Source: Paramyrothecium sp. XJ0827
Lineage: Eukaryota > Ascomycota > Sordariomycetes > Hypocreales > Stachybotryaceae
Assembly (NCBI GenBank): GCA_020881915.1
Contig: JAJFPB010000002.1
Location: forward strand, 1,674,001 to 1,738,000
Direction of reading: 5' to 3'
DNA: 64,000 nt
Part shown: positions 47,265 through 59,200 of the stretch, one piece after another
Numbering within the stretch: the stretch's first letter is position 1
Layout of the letters: each line of letters starts with the position of its first letter
Program-made: the position numbers and the translations under genes
The notes under the pieces: model-generated
The model's input: only the letters and a program-made list of their open reading frames with translations
The model's database searches: none
What the model was told of the DNA's origin: nothing

Positions 47265-48709
47265 TTACATAGCCTCGATCCTTGCACTCGGTAAGGGCAT
47301 AGATGGGTCCTCGAAGTCCAGCTTCGGTCCACCGTAAATATCATAGGACATTGAGCCAAATGCAGGAAGGGAACCAATCGTAACGACCTCTGCAGGGGCT
47401 TGATAAGGGTACCATGAGTGAGGCTCATGTTGGGGTGACTGTTGAGGGAATCTCTCCGATGGCGTCACTGCTGGCGATGGCTCAGTCTGTGTCATTTGCT
47501 GCTGTCCCTGGCCCATGGATGGTGGCATCTGCTGGTGATACTGTGCCAGGGCTTGGTGCTCCTCAGGGCGTGATGCGCTTTGAAGCGAGTAAGTCGCCGA
47601 CTGAGGGGTTTGGTGGGTATAGTAGCCGTCCTGTACTGAAGGGCTTCGCACAGACGATGCCGAGAACGCACTGGGGCTGCTCTGGATTGATGTGCTGATG
47701 CAAGAAGCAGAGTAAGGGATTTCAAGGTGCGGGTGGTCGATATGCTGACGCGGTACCCGATAAGTTGACTGCACGGGGTTCGTGTTCATGGTGGCGATAG
47801 CAGGATTGCTTTGGTCTGTCACGTAGAATGGGTGATGTGACATGCTAGTAGAGCGTTGTAGCATTGTGACGCCCTGGTCGTAGACAGGAGCTCCCTGGAA
47901 GTCGGAAATGCTGCTGGGAACACTACGTTGGTGACCTTCCTGGTGTCGTACGTCGTATGGGTTCATGTCATTTCCAAAATCAGTGAATGAGGCAGATCGA
48001 TGAATGGTTGACCCAGCAGGCATCATCTGGTGAGGTTGCATAACTGCATGAGGAGCCCACAGCATACCAGCTTGTCTGGGGGTAGGAGGAGATTCTCCGC
48101 ACTCGGAATCAGACGAGCAATCATCCAGGAGCTCATGGGGGTTCAGTCCTCGCTGATGGGATCTTCGCTGATGCTTGACCATGGTGGTTTTGCGGCAGAA
48201 GCTGTAAGGGATTAGTTTATGACACTGGCAGGTCAGGTATCCAAGAACTCACCTCTTCAAGCATCCATCGTGGCCGCACTTGTAGGGGCGCTTGCCGGTA
48301 TGAATGCGACGGTGACGGGCAAGGCTAGAGGACTGATGACACGTCAGATTGGATGATTTGGTTGTAGGAGCGATTGTACTTACATCAGAGAAGCGCTTGC
48401 CACAGCCAACATGTTGGCATTGGTGAGGCTTCTCGCCCGTGTGGGTTCGGATGTGGACAGTGAGGGCACTCCGCTGAATGAAACTCTTTCCACATCCAGC
48501 CGTAGGGCACGAGTAAGGGCGCTCGTTGGTGTGGATTCTGTAATGTCTTTGAAGATCCGACTTGCGGTTGAAGCTCTGAAGAAGTGAGTGAGCAAGGGTG
48601 CTGTGTCGGTGTATCGATTTGGGTGATCCCCTACCTTATTACATGATTGCCAGTCGCACTGGAATGGGCGAGTAGTAGGCTCGTTCTCAACGAGCTCGAG
48701 GAGTTCCAT
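47265..48709 (-). CDS. C2H2 zinc-finger transcription factor (four fingers)
   Basis: Exons 48709-48635, 48575-48384, 48332-48253 and 48201-47265 keep phase (427 aa). The ATG has a strong context (TCAAAATGG). Four tandem C2H2 fingers fill residues 18-131: C18/C23/H36/H40, C48/C53/H66/H70, C78/C83/H96/H100 and C108/C113/H126/H131, joined by TGEKP-like linkers (TNERP, TGEKP, TGKRP). Three introns cut fingers 1, 3 and 4 just after the second Cys; finger 2 is intact. The C-terminal 290 residues are Gln/Ser/Pro/His-rich and probably an activation region. It is a nuclear DNA-binding regulator. I recall similar proteins in Sordariomycetes but cannot name a characterised orthologue. A gene-free region of 15 kb lies upstream. 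Confidence 0.9.
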
Positions 48710-51700
48710 TTTGACTGATGAGAGATGTGATGATCGAGCTGAATAGGTTGTGCAATCCAAGGGAGCGGTGTGGTTTGCTAGTAGAAGAGGATGATGGCTC
48801 TAGTAGAGGTCGTTCGGGATGATGTCTTGATGCTTCAGAGCCAGCTATGGGTGCGTCAAAGGGAACCAATGGCTACACGAGAGGTCGAGGTGATATTTCA
48901 AAGTGGTCGAAGTGAGATAGCTGTAATACAATGGTGTGTACTCCAACGGCCGCGATGTTCGAGGTGCGTGAAGGGTCGTGTCGTTCGGAAACCCGAGTCT
49001 TGTAAAGAGTGTAGTGGTGAGACGGGGATGACAATCAACACCGAGTGGAGGTGAGGAGGCCGGTGAGTTTTAAAAGGGAGCCAGCAGCGGAAGAGCGTCG
49101 ATTGCGGTGGCGGACTAGCCAGTCACCGGGTGGGGGAGTGCTGTAAGGGCTGGTACCAGGAAGAACCGAGCAGAATTGCTTTTTCAAGACCGTGTTCCGC
49201 AATGTGCATGTAAGAAAAGACTGCAAGAGCTGGAGGTGCCGTAATAGCGACCACGCAATGCTGAAGTCTGAGACAAAGACGGCAAATCCCCCAACCAGTA
49301 GTGTAAACCGGGTCTGCCACAGGAAGTCAGCTGTGTAAGAATGGGATAAGAACGTAAAGAGATGAATTAGAAATGCGGCATCCACTGGATATATTACAGA
49401 TTAGGATGAGAAGGATTGGGATGCTGCAGATGGAGGAGCTGACGGGAGGGAAAGGCAGATGAGATCCGAAGATATATAATATCGAAGCACGGGATGAAAG
49501 AGCTTGTCCTGTGTAGGAGGGACGACTGACTCTCTGTGATGGACTTTGGAAACTCCGAGAGACCTCACGGATAGCGTGGGCCGCAGATAAGACGCCTGGT
49601 CGTTTTCGGCTGGTACTGTTCCTTAAACGGGTTGAGAGACTGTGCGGTGCAGTAGTCAAGGAAACGCTCGAGCGCTTGCTCGCCGGGTCCTGCCACAGGA
49701 ACCTGACTAGAGCAACGCCATAGGCAAGCTGCTGCGGCGCTGGGCGTGGCGATCCTGGAGAAGGGGTCTGGACTAGGTGGTGTGACCAGTCCCGTAGCGG
49801 GAGCAGAGGAGACGGGCTTTTGACCGTACCCACGATCTGGTCCTCGCCCCAATGACTGATGAAGAAAGGTCTTCGTGTGGTCTTGGAGAAGAGAGCCGGG
49901 CGCTTGCCAAGTGGAAGGAGTGGTGTTATTGAAGCATAAAAAGGCAAGCAACGAGGTTGTGAAGTGTTTGAGACAGGGCGCGTGGACGAAAACTGGACAC
50001 ACACTCCCGAGGAAACGGACGGGCTGGCGTGACATGCAGACAGGTGATGCGTAGAGACGGAAGAGAGAGGACGTACAAACCAAGACGTTGGAATAGCGGT
50101 TCGCACAATAGAGCCAAAGCAAATGAAGGAGGGTGCCAAGTAGGCGAGCAGCGTCAGTGCTCTTGTAAGCGGCTTGATCTGAGGTGTGGAGCGAGGCCTC
50201 GATGACAACAGCGGAAGAAGATGGATTCTCGCGCTACTTCAGGTCGACAAGTCCGGCAATCCAGCTAAGATATAACCAAACAGCCCGGCCTGTCCATGAG
50301 CACAGCTCTTAGGGGGGGGCATCAAGAAGCACTAGGGCTCTGTTTGGCGAAAAGAAAGGAATATGGGACCTGTAGCTCTGTGATGTATCGGAGCGTGGTG
50401 GAGACGCATATGACAATGCCGGTCTCGTTGCATTAGTCCCGCAGAGGCCAGGGTAAACTGCAGGGCAAAGAACGCACTGCTGCTGCGTGCCGTAAACACC
50501 TGCATGTACTCGAGCGGCAGGCCCGCCGGGGGGAAGGGGGGGGCCATACGGGGGAACAGGGACAGGAACAGAAGCCTGCTGGGCCATTGCTCTCACGGAT
50601 CATGGGGCGGGCGGCCGGGCGTGTGTGGCAGCGACCAGCCCAGGTACGAGCGGACGGGGTACTGGAGGTAGTCGGATCGGAGAGAATCTAGACGAGGGGA
50701 TAAACAAAGAGAGGGGAGGGGGATGAGGGAGGGGGCGTAAGAGATGGCCGACAGGGGGAGGGGTGATGTTGAGAATCAGGTACCCAACCCCGGGGGGGAG
50801 GTGTGCGACGGGGGGCGTGGTGGTGTATGTGTGAGTCGTGCTAGCTCCTCAGTCCTCGAAGTAAACCTGGCTCCCCACCCGATGGTCATCATTGGGGGTG
50901 GTTTCGATGAGACTCGCATTCGAGCGGTGGAGTAAGGCAAGGTACGGATCTCCGTTCTGGACACGGGGGGCCACTCGTGAAATATGTGCTTGATCAAGAC
51001 ATCGCAATTGTCGGCGTGGGCTTAGTTCACCGTTAGCACTGGACGCACCTGGCTGGCTGTATGACTCGCCAGCACCACAACGATCGCCAATAGTACAGGG
51101 GAGCATTCAGGGGCCTGCACCGGACTGGCCCCGCGTGTTTTGAGCTCTGAGTAGAGGCGGGCAACACAAGGCCTGGTCAGTGATCTGGAGCCAGCCCCGG
51201 CTGGCTAGCCGGTCGCCGGGTCTGACTCTGGCTATCTCGACTCTACTGACGCGAGAACAACCGGACCAGTTGCGTTAGCGAACGCGGGCGGGTGATTAGG
51301 ACAGCGAGGATCTTCGTCAAAGCGCTCGGGACAGGTGCCTCTCAGCGGTCAGCCGGCGCGCAAGGCAAGGTGACAGGGCCAGTATGGGGGACACGGACGA
51401 AGGAAGGCTGAGGAGCGCAGCATACGATGTTACAATCATTGACGCCGGGTGCTGCTTTTCACAGCCTGCGTTGCATGCGGCCACGAGAGTACTTCGTTTT
51501 ACCTGTTCGACACAAACGACACAAGGAGCTTTGGCCGACAGAAATGTTTCTTGCCAAATCAGATTGGCTTGTGCGGTTGCTTCACCTTTTCTATCTTGGC
51601 TGATAGCTTGGGATTGCCGCCACATTGGACGTATCAGATAGAAACCCATTTGAGCCTAGATGGATTAGAGCCGATCGTCTCTACGGATATCTTGCAGCCA

Positions 51701-51712
51701 TGCGTCGCAATC

Positions 51713-51732
51713 TACCTTAGGTAGGTAAGGTA
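51713..51732. repeat. Inverted repeat TACCTTA-GGTAGG-TAAGGTA
   Basis: Perfect 7-bp arms (51713-51719 and 51726-51732) around a six-base spacer that itself contains GGTAGG. Confidence 0.85.
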
Positions 51733-53668
51733 TGCATCTCCCAGCTTCAATCAACATAAAATCAAAATGTCAGTTGAGGATTTGGCAAGAAACCAAAAGG
51801 AAAAAGCAAAAATGTATGCGTAATAGAAGGGTGGTGCATACAAACGCCTTCCAGCAGATGTAATCCCCAAGAGCTGCAGTCCGTCATCGCTAACAATGCT
51901 GCACGATTTACTGTGGGATGCAGGGATGCAGGGCCAGGTCAGGGGTCGTGACGTTCAACACAATGGGTTACAGTACCTAGCAAAAGCGGACAGAGTCGGG
52001 GGTTAGCTAAATGACAGGGATCGAGGGGAGCTTGTGTCAGTCGATTGACAGCTAGTGTGACAGAAGCTGCGTGCTAGTGCAGCACCCGTCCTTGTGGGAT
52101 CCATCCTAGTCATGGCCAGCCGGGACAAGCCATGAATCCAGAAGTCTGGTATCGCCCCCCAGGCTCTGAACCTGCGACTCAAGAAGAGCGATTGAGCAAC
52201 GGTGTAATGATTCAAGCAAGGCCAGAGTGAGAAGTGGAGCCTGTAAAGTCAGATCAATGGGCTTTTCCCCCCAAAACACCTGTTGTGAGCGATCTACGTG
52301 CGGGTGCATTCTGTACTTGTCGTGGCTGTGACGGTGCTGCTACTGTCCTGACAGAGGGAGGTGACGCGGAACGCATCCGGTTCGCCGCTCCAAGACAAGA
52401 AAGCCCAAAACGCATTTCTATGGTCGACCTCTTTAGCACACTCCATCAGGTGCTCAGTATGTGATGGAGCGCGATGGGAAACCCTGGGATCCCGGATTGG
52501 CCAAGGGATGCATGCTAGTCCTGCCGAGCTACTGTGCGGTGCGCTGCAAGCTTTGGCAACCTGCAACAGCCCCAAGGTTCCCGCGGCTTGTGTGGCTGCC
52601 AATACATTGCTCATGCGAACCGAGAGGAAACCCTCTCCTCGTCGATGCAAGGGTACCGCAGTCACAAGATGCTGCATCGCGTAATGGGAGTGGGAAGAGA
52701 GACAGGGCCCTAGGAGGGGGGCAAGCACGTACATGGCAGACCGATTCGGCTGGCGGAAAGAATGCAGATCAATATGCGTAAGGCCAAGCAAAGCTGGAGA
52801 AATGCTTGAGCTTCATTGACGCCATGCATGACGGTTCGCACAGCTCTACCAAGCATCTAGCCATCGATGCCCCCTAATTGACAGCACTTCTTGGAGCGCG
52901 CACACCGCCTCCGTGTCAATGCCTCGAGAAATCATAGGATATGCCTACTGTCTAGCACAGCAGCTCTAGCGAGACTCGGAGCAAAGCCAGCAAAACAAGG
53001 AACAACTCAACAATTCCTTGATCAGGCAGTCGACGATGCCAAGTGTACACAACCGGTAGTGGTGCTCACCCGATAGAACGGGTTTTTGGCCCGGATGGTC
53101 GGCCGGCTCCTGTCTTCCTGGGTGGGCTAAAGCCGATTGAGAAACGAAACAGATAATTCGTGAAGCTATGATCCTGGGCGAAGGCCTCGGAAACCCTGGC
53201 TCATTCCAAGACCAAGACCAGGCTTTGATCCATGCTCCAGAGCTTTGAGCAGTGCGCCATGTGGAGAGGTCTATAGGGTTTAGCGTCTCGATACCGGCGC
53301 AAGTCCAAAACGAGGTGGCTTAACTCCGATTTCTCGAGGCAAGCTAGCAAGGTGCGGTATCTAAGTGCAGCACCTGCCTGCAGGTACGGAGGATTCTCCT
53401 CCCTTGCGGATCCGACCTTAGGTGGTAGTCTAGTTGGTTAGCCCGGCGGTCGCCTCTCGTTCGGGGCGGACAAACGGCAAGTCTGTGCTATGGCGGCCGC
53501 ATTCCCACGCGGCTGTTTCAAGGGCAGAGTTTGTGAGATTTTGACGTGGCTGTGCAGCGAGTCGTCCGCAATCGACAGGCCCCGGTTGCGCCCGAGTTCA
53601 TCGCTGTCCGATGCGGCGCGGCTCAGAAGCAGCAGCAGTGCTGCCACGCATATAGCTGCTTTCCAGCA

Positions 53669-53722
53669 TAGATACCTACTTATTTGACCAAGGTATAACG
53701 CTCCAGTCGACTAAGGTATCTA
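53669..53722. repeat. Inverted repeat TAGATACCT ... AGGTATCTA
   Basis: Perfect 9-bp arms (53669-53677 and 53714-53722) separated by 36 bp; further AGGTA copies lie in and beside the loop. Confidence 0.8.
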
Positions 53723-56264
53723 CTATAGGTAAGGAAGCTGCTAGCTAAGATTGTGATTACCCCAGCTCCGAAGTCGAGCTCACCTCTACGCCTTTACCAT
53801 CATCTATCCAGGCACCAGTATTCTGCCAGCCCCGCCATAAGATACTTGACCACGAGGAGCCATCCTGGTCATCCACAAGTTACAACCAAGGTCAAGGGAG
53901 GGGGCTCCCAGCCGGAGCCGCTTGAGATGACCTGTCTTCCGCGGGCCCCATCATCATTTCGCACAGGGGTTCATCAAGCATGAACGCTGAAGCCAGTTGC
54001 CACGAGGCGAACGTCGCGACCTAGTGCGCAGGCTAGCCTTCGGCCAAATCTTCAGGCTATCCCGTCCTCGTCTTCTTGCGCGCACAGGCTGCGCGCCACA
54101 CCAGTTCCCAGCTACCGTTTTTCTCAGCTGGCAGACACTCAGGGCTTTAACGACTCCTGGCTGGGTAAAGCATCGCTTCTGGCCAAGGGCCGATCACAGC
54201 CAGATTGAAATTGCGGGTAGGCTGTGGCAGACGCTGTCTAGCCGAGACATGGTCTCCTGAGTCGCGCGAAGGCCACGACCGCCCGTTTGGACTCGAAGGA
54301 TCGTCCTTATTCCAGGAAACCGCATTGCTTGTCATGACATCCGGGCCTCTTAGGAGTTGATCATCATGAGGGGGCTCGAAACTCATATTGTTGCGCCAGT
54401 AGAGCGAGCACACCTACATTACCCGGTGGGTATTGGTGTTTTCCTCCAACATCAACGCAATCTTTTTTTCTTTTTCAGGCCAGACGTGTTTCAGGCGACT
54501 AGAAGGTTGCGCTGACATACCAGTAGACTTAAAATTAGAACAGGCTGGCACCCCCAGCCTGTGTCGGTCTAAGCACAAGAGTGTGTCTGGCTAACCGTCC
54601 CTTCTAGAGGCTATAGGCTGTTGGCAGACTACCTTAGCAGGAGGCCTGGAGCGCCACCTAGCCCAATGACTTGCGACTAGGCGTTTTTCTCTACACGAGC
54701 CATCGTAGTTAGGCCTAGTCTAGCTTGGTGTCGATATCGAGACCAACTATAACGCCGTATGTTTGCCCTACCAGGGGTTGCTGGCCGGGGTGTTTGGCAC
54801 GTACAGCGCCAGTTATACATTCCCTTGCACTTACGAAACTTGGTCATCACAGTTTAGGTCACATGATGACCACATACCTGCAGATCCCCGGTTTCTTCAC
54901 ATTGCTTTGCATCTAGACAAGGGATTTCGTGCAGAGACCGAATACCCACCCAAAGTTGGCGGAAACTTGTCCCCGGCTCGTCATCAGGTTCTGCTGCAAC
55001 CATGATGGGGGCCATCACCTGCATCGTTCCACATGCGTATCAACAAATACTCCGGCAGTTGTGCATGCCAGAATGCCTCCATTTGAACCCTACGCTCTGA
55101 GGCACATTAGAAAGCGGTGTCTTGACTCAATCATCGGAGTTAAAAATTTTGTTAATTAAAATTGTACTCCTGCACCAACCAAGTGAAGCACGCAATCAGT
55201 CGCTCGAGCCAATGGTCGAATTACATTGTAAGTAACGGGGAGTGTCGCTTATAATTGCCAATCATAACTGTAGTGCTTCACCCACCCGTCAGAGATCGAG
55301 TGTGGAGTTTATGACGGGTTTGTGGGGCAATCGACGGTTTTAGAAGCCCAGAATCGCGTTAGGATGTCCCTGTCAGTAGCACGGAAGAGTGGAAGAAGAA
55401 AAGGGACTCTTTGGGTCATCGTCATAAGGCGACCACTCGAGTCAAAAAAAAGTGTCAAGTGCTTCAACTATGAGGCATGTGGCTTATGTTCGGCTGCATG
55501 TTAGCGAGGCAGGAGACTTGAATTGAGCCACAAATCAAACGCTTGGCCCAGAATGGCACACGTGAAACCACCATCCCCGTAATAGCTAGTCAAGCCGAAT
55601 GTCAATGGCCTGTCACTCAAGATCCTCCGTTGCGATAGCTCTGTTTACATTTGTTTATACATAGCACGCGTCGCCCCATCCGCTGGCTACCTACCTAACG
55701 CAAGTGCCTACTCTAGGCGGAGCGACCGCCTGGAACGGTGATCGCCGCTAAATGCACCCTGTCGATCACCGATACAAGAATCCTCCGTAGTTTTTTCTCC
55801 ACCATCCACCATCGTGGAGCAGACTCGCCGACCTCCAGCTAACCTGAATGGCCTGATTTTTGACAAATTAGCATTAGCACTAAACCCCCGCTCGAGTCAG
55901 ACACCATGCTGGCTTCTGCTTGGCCTTATTGGGTTGTATTTTCCGGCCCTCCACAATAACGCTAGTCTGCTCTTTCCTTCGTTTTTTGCTATCTCGTCAT
56001 TGGCATAGTGACGTGCGCTATCGCGAGTCACCGGTAACCCGGAGGCCGGCTACGATTGAAGTTGAAGCTATCCTCTTTTCGTAGTGTCGCTTCGAGAGTG
56101 CCCGGTCAGCCTCTGCTAGCTCCGGACGGGTGCCAAGTTGTAATTTAACTATATTGCTGATCTGAAAGTAGTGAGGCGGGCCGGGTCTTGGCATCTCGGC
56201 CGAAATGCACGGCTCGGCTTGAGGTTGCTGCACTCGGAAGACGGCATGGCGAATGGGTCAGCGG

Positions 56265-56285
56265 TTTTTTTTTTGTTTTTTTTTT
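56265..56285. repeat. T10-G-T10 run
   Basis: Low-complexity thymine run followed by a C/T-rich stretch. Confidence 0.85.
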
Positions 56286-59200
56286 CCTCCTTTCCTTTCT
56301 CCATGCGGCGGATCTCCGACGAGGATCATGTGCGCATCCCTGTTGAAAATCCTCACCAAAAGAGAGCCTAGTGGCATCATCATATCGTGGGCTGGCGGGC
56401 AAGTAAAAGCACCATACCATGTACCTCAGTAGTGGCAATCACCGCCGGCCGCGACATCTTTTAGCCGTGCCACTTGCACGCCATCGCTGAACATCTGTAC
56501 CTGAAACTGGCTCGAGGCTAAAAGCAAGCCGATCAAGGTGCGCACGGAAGTTGGCTGACCTGCCAGGGTCTTACCAGGACCACACGTGCGGTCGCGTCTT
56601 GCCGCGGGAAGCCCCCTCTGAATTGCCTCTTAGCACGCCGACGCTACAGGACCCAGTCATTCATGCTTCTATTTGTCAAAGAACTCGAGTCAACCTGGCT
56701 CACGGCTCGTCAGACTGACTACTTTAGCTACTTACCGGCTCGTATTGTGGAGGCTCTGCAATTGCCTTGTCCTGATGGGCATGTGAGAATCGCATTTTTA
56801 TCAGAGCGGGTGCCCTGAAACAGACTTGCCCAAACTTGGGGGAGCTCTCGTTGGCCACCAGCCTGCAGCCTTGGCCAACTTGTCCGCCCGTGTTCAGTGC
56901 TTCGGAATTCAAGGCCAGCAGGATTTGCACGTGGTCTTGAAGCCCAAAGCCACGGCCTCGCAAATGCCGCCCAGTGCTCCACGTACCTTATCTCTCTGGA
57001 TGTATTTGCCGTGCCATGAAGGCCAAGCTATGAGGCCCCGAACCCTTGACCGTTGGATGCACCCTACAGACCATGATGCAACTTTGCAGCTGCCGCGCGT
57101 GATAGGAGCAGACCCTCCTTACGGCGGATACGTAGTGTCGTGTCCCCCGCTGTCATTCACTTAAGATCGCCATACCTAAGGCATCGCGACTCCCTGCTAG
57201 ATGCTGTAGTCGATGGGAAAGCGGAGGCGTGCTGACACGTGCCGTGCAGGGGGGACTTTTGATAGCCTAGCGTCCCTTAGTGACGTTTTTGCAACTACCT
57301 TCCAGTTACCGGTAGTGGTGGTGATGACGAACGAAGGGTACCTCTTTCCATTGTCCCCCTCCAAGATCATTGCCTTTAGTGACTTCGTCTCCGGGGCGCT
57401 CCAACTCCGAAATCATAGCTTCCTCCACATTCGCCTCGTTTGACGAGGCTTCCCCGGCATATTGGAGGATCAACGCACTGGGCGGAGGCGCCAACCATTC
57501 ATTGCCGGTTTACGAATCGCTAGAGCCAATTCTAGACACGCTACAGCGCTCCGTTCAAAGAGAGCCTCCATCCCATTACTATGACAGCTTTGCCGATCCC
57601 TAGACTCCCGCCAGCTATGCCTCCCGTGAGCAAGCGGTCGGTCAATCTCAGCCTTAAACCCGCCGCATTCGTGACGGCAGTAACGGGTCCTCTTTCTACG
57701 ATTGACTGCCGTTGCCTCGGCTGGCCCTGGCCTGTTATGGGCAACCCTTTCGCCCGCCTAGTGGAATGTCGTGACAAAACACCACAATCGGGGCGCCGAT
57801 TTCCTGGACCCTGGCGATGTGGGCTTGCAGAGGCTTGTCTTGGGACATGCCGTGATCCCGGTCATTGCCGACGCTTTGATAGGCCCCATGGTCTCACACA
57901 GGCATACCGACTCCACGGGATATCATGACCTCGACTCACTTTCAACGCAGTCATTGGGTACCATGCGGTTCACAAGTTCTCCTCGGTGCCATATCCTGGA
58001 GGCCGCAAAGTTGAGACTCAGCCTAGAGGCCTCCTCGGTCCTGAAGCGAACGCCCAGGTCGACATTGTTAGCTCTGCCCCTTCCTACTTTGCGGTAGCGG
58101 AGCTCCGTCGAACATGATGTCAAAGCGACAAAGTGGTGTCACTTTCGAGTGCGGCCGGACGCTCCAACAAGACATCCGTCATCCGGGTGGTGGTTCAATG
58201 ATCGTGACAGTCATCTTGCGTCATAACCAATGTGACTTTACCTTAGCTTATGGCCATTGATTTCTTGTGGCTTTTGTTACGGTCTTTTTGCGGCCTTCCT
58301 CATCAAACACGCTTCTCCTTTTCGAACCAAATCAGGGACAGATGACAGCACGAATAGCTCGAAATTCAGGGACTGCAATCGAGGTCTTACTTTTTCGAGG
58401 AAGGACACGCATGCCAATGTTCACAGCCTACTCTTCAGGCACGGAGGGAAAACGGGCTCATGGTAGTATGCAAGCTACGGAATGGTCCCCGCGCTCGGCT
58501 TCCTCGATTGCGAGCACTTCTTGAGCCTGCATCAGCCCACAAACTTCCCCTCCTCACCCGACTGGAGAACCAGGGCGAGAGCAGGGCCTAAGCATCCTGG
58601 CTTGCCGGCCGCCGGGGGGGCTGTTCTGCAGGTCTTCTCCAGAGTGGTCATGTGCCAGATATCCGCCGCACTTGGCATGCGCGCTGCACAACTATCCCGA
58701 CTGCTACCACATGTGGCTGGTTGAGATCTCAAAGGGCTCATCCGTCCCTAGTGTCCTACCACCTCCTTAGTATGGCATCTAGTATCTGTACCAGTATGCA
58801 TCTCCCAGGGGGCCCGAGGGGGGCATATCTCAATCGCCCGCTGCACCTGCATTTCCGATATGTGCTTCTCCGTTGATGATTCGATGCTCGATACTGCTGC
58901 AGGATTTCCGACAGCTTGGACGCTCTGCTCGCTTGTAGCTGTACAGCATCTGGCTTTAACCTTGTCCTTGAACGAGGCAGCCACTCATGTAGTGAACTGC
59001 AACGCGATGCAGTAGTTGGAAAATTGAAAGTGACCGGTAAAGGGGTGCGCAAGCATGAAGCTGCAGCGAAATGCCCGATGGTAAGGGGAAGTTGAATATG
59101 TGCTTATGATCCACCTTCACGGCGGGGATATTGTGCCTCACAACCCACATCATTGAACAATGGCTTGTACCTCAACGTGAAGAAGTGGGCTGATATCGTG

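Noticed and set aside
49327..50208. 293-codon and overlapping 185-codon minus-strand frames upstream of the C2H2 gene
   Set aside because: The two frames overlap, neither has a known domain, and the composition (Ser/Pro/Leu-rich) fits pyrimidine-rich leader DNA. A short stretch ending near 49565 (EQALERFLDYCTAQ) looks slightly protein-like but is not enough.
57213..58097. Series of short plus-strand frames that might form a spliced gene
   Set aside because: I could not join them with matching splice signals and phases, and no domain is recognisable.
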